Shown here in pieces: positions 58,289-64,000 of a stretch of DNA of 64,000 bases. Numbering within the stretch: position 1 is the stretch's first letter; each line of letters opens with the position of its first letter. Below the pieces are notes generated by a model. The model ran no database searches and had not been told where the DNA came from. It saw only the letters and a program-made list of their open reading frames with translations. The position numbers and the translations under genes are program-made. This stretch comes from Megalonaias nervosa. Lineage: Eukaryota > Mollusca > Bivalvia > Unionida > Unionidae. Where the stretch lies: the NCBI GenBank assembly GCA_016617855.1, contig JAECUM010092841.1:1-64000 (forward strand), read 5' to 3'.

Positions 58289-59205
58289 AAGTGAATGTGT
58301 GTGGCTGCGACAATAATGTTGGAACACTGACACTGTAATGATCATGCTACAGATGCTTCTAGCAAAATATCTCGGCAGTCAGTCAATCGAATGAATATGT
58401 ATGCCAGACACTTAAAAAGAAACCATAACGTTGCTAACAGCATGGGTAACGTGGAAATGATTTGTTGATTCTTGGGAACATATCAAATTCACTGATATTG
58501 TAGAGGTACGCAGAAATAAAATATCGTTACGTTAATAATACTTACGCCATTTTCTCTACACAACAGATCCAGCAGATTCTAATCTTAGAGACACATATCT
58601 AAAAACTGAATGTTGTTTAGTTTTGTGTTTATCGTGGTACAAATTTCTCAGTTGCCGAATCGTACAGCCAACAATGCCCAAGGGCAGTGACTAAGCAGTG
58701 TGTTTGGGCAACAGACAGTTTATACCATGCTAAATGCAGAAGAAAACAACAACCACAAAACAACAGCTCTCCGTTTTCCTTTTCTAACCTTCATAGTCTT
58801 GTGACGCAAGAAATATTATTTGCACAGATATGGCATACCTGGAGCAATCTAGCTTTTGTTTGTTTGCGTTTCAATCTGCACGTTTAGCATAGTAGAAAAT
58901 ATCATTAAAAAATTGTAAATAACAAGAATGACAAGTAATCAGTACATTTTTGCAAGAGAAATATTAGACCTGGACCAAAAATTTCTTTTGCATTTCAAAA
59001 TCCCTAACCTCATACAAGAATATTAAACATCAAACTTGATAATTACAAGACCAGCACAACTTGGAACTCTTATGAAGCAGTTGGTATCTTGAATGTTGTA
59101 TACAGTAGAGATGTACTGACTTTATTTCTTATCTGCGCGAGCATACGAATCACAACCATGCACCTTACTATCCATCTGTCTATATGGTACATCGCTGCAG
59201 TCACC
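58289..59205. other. Unassigned AT-rich sequence
   Basis: No gene or repeat recognised. Confidence 0.55.
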
Positions 59206-59209
59206 CTTG

Positions 59210-61765
59210 ACCATTACACGATGATGGTGCACGGGACAAAGAAGAATGAACAGAGTTAATAGGATAGATAGAAATAGCAATTAGTAAAGAAAGACGTCAG
59301 AAAAGTTTTGCCAAGCAACATGTTCGTCTCTTCATCTCAGACCTATCCTGCTACCGTGGCGGCGGAGAAGTATGTGTACTTCAACAAGCATAGCTTTTGG
59401 AATCATTAGGTCCTTCTTGTAGCTGGCTTACAGTCTAGTAGGTGAGTTTAGGTAGCCCCTTCTTGATGAACACCAAGCTAGTAGCTTCTAAAACGGTGCA
59501 TGGTAAGGAGTTCCAAGCGCCAATGTACGGGGGTAGAAACTGAACTTATAACTGTTTGTAGAGGTAGATATGTACTGATATTTCCTGTTGTTTTGTGCTC
59601 TAGTTCTGCGTGAAACAAGAGTCAGATAATGGTCAGCAGGAATGTCTACAAGGTTGTTGGTGACCTTATATATCACAGTCATCTGTGCCTTGGTCCATCT
59701 GGATTCCATTGATTCCCATTGCAGGTGGTCCAGCATTGAGATGACTCTGCTGGTATTCCAATACCGATTCATAGAATATCTAACAGTCCTTTGCAATACC
59801 ATCTCCAGCTTGTGCATCTGATACTTATTATGGGGGTTCCAGATGGTTAAGCAGTATTTGAGGCCTAGTTTCACAAAAGAGAAGTATGCTGCGTTCTTTA
59901 TTTGCTCATTACTGATTCAAAGGTTGCGTCGGAGAAACCCTAGTGTACTGTTCCCTTTCTTATCTATCTTGACAATGTGGTGTTTCCACGACATGTCCTT
60001 GGATATTTCCACTCCTAGGTACTTTTTAACTTCCTCTATATTAAGTATGTGACCCTTGAGCGTAGTTTGATATGATTAGAGACTTCTTCCTGTATGCTTT
60101 AACAATGCCACAGTTTTCTGGATGGATGGTCATGCGCCATGTTTTCTCCCACATTGCCAGTTTAATCAGGTCATCTTGGAGGATCTTGCAGTCGCTCTCA
60201 GCGTTCATCTGTCAATAGACTATACAGTCATCTGCAAGCAACCTTGTGTTGGATTGAACGGTAGGTGGAAGGTCGTTAATGAAGACCAGGAAGAGGATGG
60301 GTCACAGTATACTGCCTTGAGGCACACCGCTGATGACTGGAACTGGATCAATGTTGCTCGATCAATTGTTGCGACCTGTATGTTAGGAAGTCCCAGATCC
60401 ATGACAGAGTATTACCCTGAATTCCATAATTGTCCAATTTCCGAAGAAGTCTTTCTTGGGGAACACGATCAAACGCCTTAATGAAGTTGAGGACCGCAGA
60501 TTCGTAGTTTTCCACTGTCTAGGCATTTGGAAAGCTCATCCACCAATGATAGTAGCTGAGTCTCGCAACTCCTCCTGGCGCGGAAACCATGCTGAAAATC
60601 TGTAAGGGTATGATGTGCGCACAAGTAGCGCATCATGTTGGTAACTATGATGTGCTCTAGCAGCTTACAGCAGATGTATATTGGGGAGACGGGTTTTGTT
60701 TTGTATCTTTCCCCATTCTTGAATATAGCTACCACATTAACAGTTTTTTACACTGCCGGTATTAATCCAGGTGAGAAGCACTTCTGGAATGTATGGCACA
60801 AGCACGAAACACACTCTTCTGCCAGTTCTTTCAGGAACCTTGCTGGTATAATGTCGGGTCAGGGTGCCTTCTGTGGGTTTAGCTTCTTTAGTAGGCTGCC
60901 TACACCCTCTGTGGTGACTGTTATGCCTGGCTTGGTGAAGAAGGATTCTCCCTGTCGACGGAGGATATCATTCTCTTTTATTCCTATGTGAAGACGGATT
61001 GATATTGCCTATTCATTATGTTGGCCCTGTCATTTGCTTCCGAGTGAAGTTTCCCGTGTTCTTTCAGTGGAGATAAACCACAGCTGTCTTTTCTAATGGA
61101 CTTTATGTAGTTCCAGAACCGCTTTTGTTTGTTTGTTGGGTTGATGTTCTTGTTCTGGGTCTATAACTTTTATAAGGTTTTCTTTGTATCTTCAGTATGT
61201 TGCGGTTCTAGTTTCATTACTTTAGTTTTGACTGTAGTTACAAGCACCCGTCTTTAGCCTTCCAAGTAGTTTTCTATCGAGAGAGGAGTTTGTTACGTCT
61301 TTGATGTTGTGGTTTCACAAATTTATTTCTACAAGGCTTGCTGATTTTGTTTCTAGAGATTAACTTGGAAGGGATATGTTTGTTCATCAATATCTTAAGT
61401 TCCTTTCTAAGCTTTCCGATGTTCTGTTTGTAGCGAATGTTTTCGTCTCGTTTATGAACGGTTCGTAGTAGGATAGCAGCTCTTCACGAATTTGATCGAA
61501 GTCTACTTTCTTGTACAGGTAAACATGACGAGGAGGCTTCTTTACTTTCATTGGGCGTAAGCTAGATTCAATAAAGATTGTTTCATGGTCCCCAATACCT
61601 GGGTTTACTTCACATTTATTGATGAGTGTCTTGTTGTTAGTAAAGAAGAGGTCAAGGATATTTGATGAAGATTCCGTGATTTTTGTAGGTACATCGACTA
61701 CTTGCTTCAGGTAGACATCTCTGGTAACCGTTAGTATCTGAATAAAGCTTAGGATGTGTATCAGA
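59210..61765 (-). pseudogene. LINE ORF2 (jockey/CR1-type), 5'-truncated and broken
   Basis: Read on the minus strand, from the 5' end: the close of the endonuclease (SSSNILDLFFTNNKTLIN near 61,620-61,680); a basic linker (KKELKILMNKHIPSKLISRN near 61,335-61,400); RT blocks (open 60,478-60,735: VAIFKNGERYKTKPVS, CCKLLEHIIVTNMMRYL, HGFRARRSCETQLLSLVDEL); the catalytic LADDC near 60,222-60,238; and the C-terminal region (open 59,488-59,874: LEMVLQRTVRYSMN, LDHLQWESMESRWTKAQ, RTRAQNNRKYQY). Frames shift several times between these. The endonuclease N-terminus and ORF1 are missing. The 3' untranslated part extends to about 59,210. It is related to the LINE at 31 kb but more complete. Confidence 0.9.
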
Positions 61766-62001
61766 CTCTCCAGCTGCTAAAAATGGTATTTGTTTAAGAT
61801 AAGGCTCAACCGCAACTATATAATTTGTCTAAACTAAAAAACGTTTGCGCTTACGGAACAAAGTTTGGATTGACATTGGTAAGGTTTGCTGAGATTAAAT
61901 AATCCTCTGCAAGATTGTAGTTGTGCTAGGTAAACGCTTTCGAAAACTGGAGGTTGGGTAGGATTCATAATGGACCCGAGGCAGGCTTAGTGAATTAGTG
62001 A

Positions 62002-62102
62002 TTAGTCCTACAATGTAAGAGCCCTCCCCCCCCCCCATATTTGTTTTTGGGGTCGCCAAAAATTACAAATATCAGGGGAGGCGACTTACATTGTAGGACT
62101 AA
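62002..62102. mobile_element. Palindromic MITE, 101 bp
   Basis: The ends TTAGTCCTACAATGTAAG and CTTACATTGTAGGACTAA are perfect 18-base inverted repeats. They continue into 'ccctcccc' against 'ggggagg' and 'atatttgt' against 'acaaatat', so nearly the whole element folds into one hairpin. A C-run has grown at 62,025-62,036. No clear target duplication. Confidence 0.88.
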
Positions 62103-62393
62103 GGCAGACTATAATTTACTTCATTGTCTCCAAAATGTTGTAATATTAATGATTTTTAAAATAATCCTAAGTAATGCTGGCCAAGTGATTTCCAGTTCTG
62201 AATTTTACTGTTCTTGCATCATTATACAGAATTTTAAAGCCCCCAAAATTGATTGATCCATGGTTTATATATTATTTTAATACAAAAATAAATACACTAC
62301 TGTTTTAATGCCTCTCATTTTTTAATATTCTCACTATCTTTCTTTGTTAGAAAATGAAAATGCAAAATACAGTTGTTCTATCTTGTCCACACC

Positions 62394-63269
62394 TATACTG
62401 CTATACTGCCAAACAACACAACAACAAACAAATCAAGTGGCCTGTCTAAACACCCAAACAACACAACAACAAACAAATTAAGTGGCCTGTCTAAAACCCT
62501 AAACAACACAACAACAAACAAATCAAGTGGCCTGTCTAAAATCCAAACAACAACAAACAAATCAAGTGGCCTGTCTAAAACTCAAACAACACAACAACAA
62601 ACAAATCAAGTGGCCTGTCTAAAACCCCAAACAACACAACCACAAACAAATCAAGTGGCCTGTCTAAAACCCAAACAACACAACAACAAACAAAATAAGC
62701 GGCCTGTCTAAAACTCAAACAACACAACAACAAACAAATCAAGTGGCCTGTCTAAAACCCCAAACAACACAACCACAAACAAATCAAGTGGCCTGTCTAA
62801 AACCCAAACAACACAACAACAAACAAAATAAGTGGCTTGTCTAAAACCCAAACAACACAACAACAAACAAATCAAGTAGCCTGTCTAAAACCTCCAAACA
62901 ACACAACAACAAACAAATCAAGTGGCCTGTCTAAAACCCAAACAACACAACAACAAATCAAGTGGCTTGTCTAAAACCCAAACAACACAACAACAAACAA
63001 ATTAAGTGGCCTGTCTAAAACCCAAACAACACAACAACAAATCAAGTGGTTTGTCTAAAACCCAAACAACACAACAACAAACAAATCAAGTGGCCTGTCT
63101 AAAACCCAAACAACACAACAACAAACAAATCAAGTGGCCTGTCTAAAACCCTAAACAACACAACACACAAATCAAGTGGCCTGTCTAAAATCCAAACAAC
63201 ACAACAACAAACAAATCAAGAGGCCTAACAACACAGCAACAAACAAATCAAGTGGCCTGTCTAAAACCC
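62394..63269. repeat. 44-bp minisatellite, ~20 units
   Basis: Head-to-tail units of about 44 bp made of 'aacaacacaacaacaaacaa' and 'atcaagtggcctgtctaaaa'. Some units are shortened by one CAA block or a 12-bp deletion. Variants such as 'gtggttt', 'gtagcc' and 'caaccaca' recur in different units, a sign of unequal exchange. The open frame through it is a repeat artefact. Confidence 0.97.
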
Positions 63270-63811
63270 AGCACAGTGAGCAGGTCAGCTAATTTTATTA
63301 TTTTACTTTGCTAACCTGGAAACTTCAAATGCTTCCTTCACCATTTACACCTAAACCCCCCCCCCCCCCCACCGGTCTACTTTCACAGTCATACTAACTG
63401 CACTTATGATTGTGTACATTCATGCTCATTTTGTAAACAACCAGATTATTTATTGCAAAACTAATAAAAACTAACAGCATCATAATTCTGACTTCAGGCT
63501 CCACATTTGTTTAAGTCCCATCTACACTCAATTTACCTATGATAATCTGTTCTAATGTAAAAAATTTATAAAGTTTTAAAGGTTTATTACTCAATGTAAA
63601 AAGAATCTCAAATTTTAGCAAAATCAAAAACAATAGATTCAAAGTTATTGCATATACCAATTAGTACCTATTTCTTTTTTTAGTTTGATTTTTGGGAACC
63701 ATTTCCACATGTTGCTGGACATTACTAACATTATGTAACCACTATTACCAGACATTAGTTTGTAGCCCTTTCACTGAATATAGATATTGTGCTGGCAAAT
63801 CATCTGAACCC
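63270..63811. other. Unassigned; C-run at 63,356-63,370
   Basis: No gene seen. AT-rich apart from the C-run. Confidence 0.6.
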
Positions 63812-63979
63812 TTCCCAGCCACCTAAGGAGTCAAGCATGGATGTGTGTCAGCAACAACACTCTTCAATATCATGTTCTCTGCCATGCTGACCAATGCTGT
63901 GTGTGACTATGATACTGGGATTTGTGGTAAGCTTTTCAATTTTAGGAGACTACAGGCAAAGCTAAAGTTACAGAAGTGA
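63812..63979 (+). pseudogene. LINE reverse transcriptase fragment at window edge
   Basis: One frame with a single stop (63,824) reads GVKHGCVSATTLFNIMFSAM, LTNAVCDYDTGI and GKLFNFRRLQAKLKLQK, ending at a stop at 63,977. Gly-Val-x-x-Gly-Cys-Val followed by Leu-Phe-Asn-Ile and Phe-Ser-Ala-Met-Leu-Thr is the RT block just before the catalytic Asp-Asp box in a common class of animal LINEs. The catalytic box would lie beyond the stop or outside the window. It differs in sequence from the two other LINEs here. Confidence 0.75.
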
Positions 63980-64000
63980 CTGTTTGTGATCTCCTGTTTA

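Noticed and set aside
62373..62711. Open frame rich in Asn-Thr-Thr
   Set aside because: Created by the 44-bp minisatellite; it exists only where unit lengths keep the frame.

Overview
This is animal nuclear DNA, AT-rich and densely packed with repeats. I find no host gene that I can support. Lophotrochozoan, probably molluscan, origin is suggested by a SINE tail ending in a 'gctgaaaaatggcgttaag' type motif with a CAA run, by Ty3/gypsy elements with integrase placed before reverse transcriptase, by long TA/TC/CA/GGAT microsatellites, and by a Polinton fossil. The phylum is an inference and the species cannot be named.

Layout. 1.3-10.0 kb: a minus-strand Ty3/gypsy element (2464-9030, both LTRs present, gag-PR-INT-RT-RNase H order) lies between two arms of a roughly 1 kb inverted repeat. 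10.8-15.9 kb: a hAT-type MITE with a perfect 8-bp target duplication, a 69-bp satellite with an assembly gap, a G-run cluster, a hairpin with ~50-bp arms, and three copies of a nested-palindrome MITE. 16-31 kb: mostly unassigned AT-rich DNA with a second hAT-type MITE, tRNA-like SINE heads, another palindromic MITE and two minisatellites. 31-36 kb: a decayed LINE, a third hAT-type MITE, the fifth palindromic MITE and a SINE with a 14-bp target duplication.

36.0-43.5 kb is the most striking stretch. It is a decayed Polinton/Maverick (virus-like giant transposon) on the plus strand, with recognisable remains of the packaging ATPase, the retroviral-type integrase, a penton-like minor capsid protein and the double-jelly-roll major capsid protein, plus further decayed frames I cannot name. 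The capsid gene is cut at about 43,471 and joined directly to a 5'-truncated second copy of the same gypsy family (43,472-45,834, RT-RNase H-PPT-LTR).

46-64 kb: a 62-bp tandem array; three more LTRs of a related family, one a solo LTR with a perfect 5-bp target duplication and one carrying a nested LINE tail; a fourth hAT-type MITE; a minus-strand LINE of about 2.5 kb; a small palindromic MITE; a 44-bp minisatellite of about 20 units; and a LINE reverse transcriptase fragment at the right edge.

Nothing here looks like a working gene system. All coding matter belongs to mobile or virus-like elements and is interrupted. The value of the window is in the nested insertions, the unusual gypsy gene order and the Polinton fossil.
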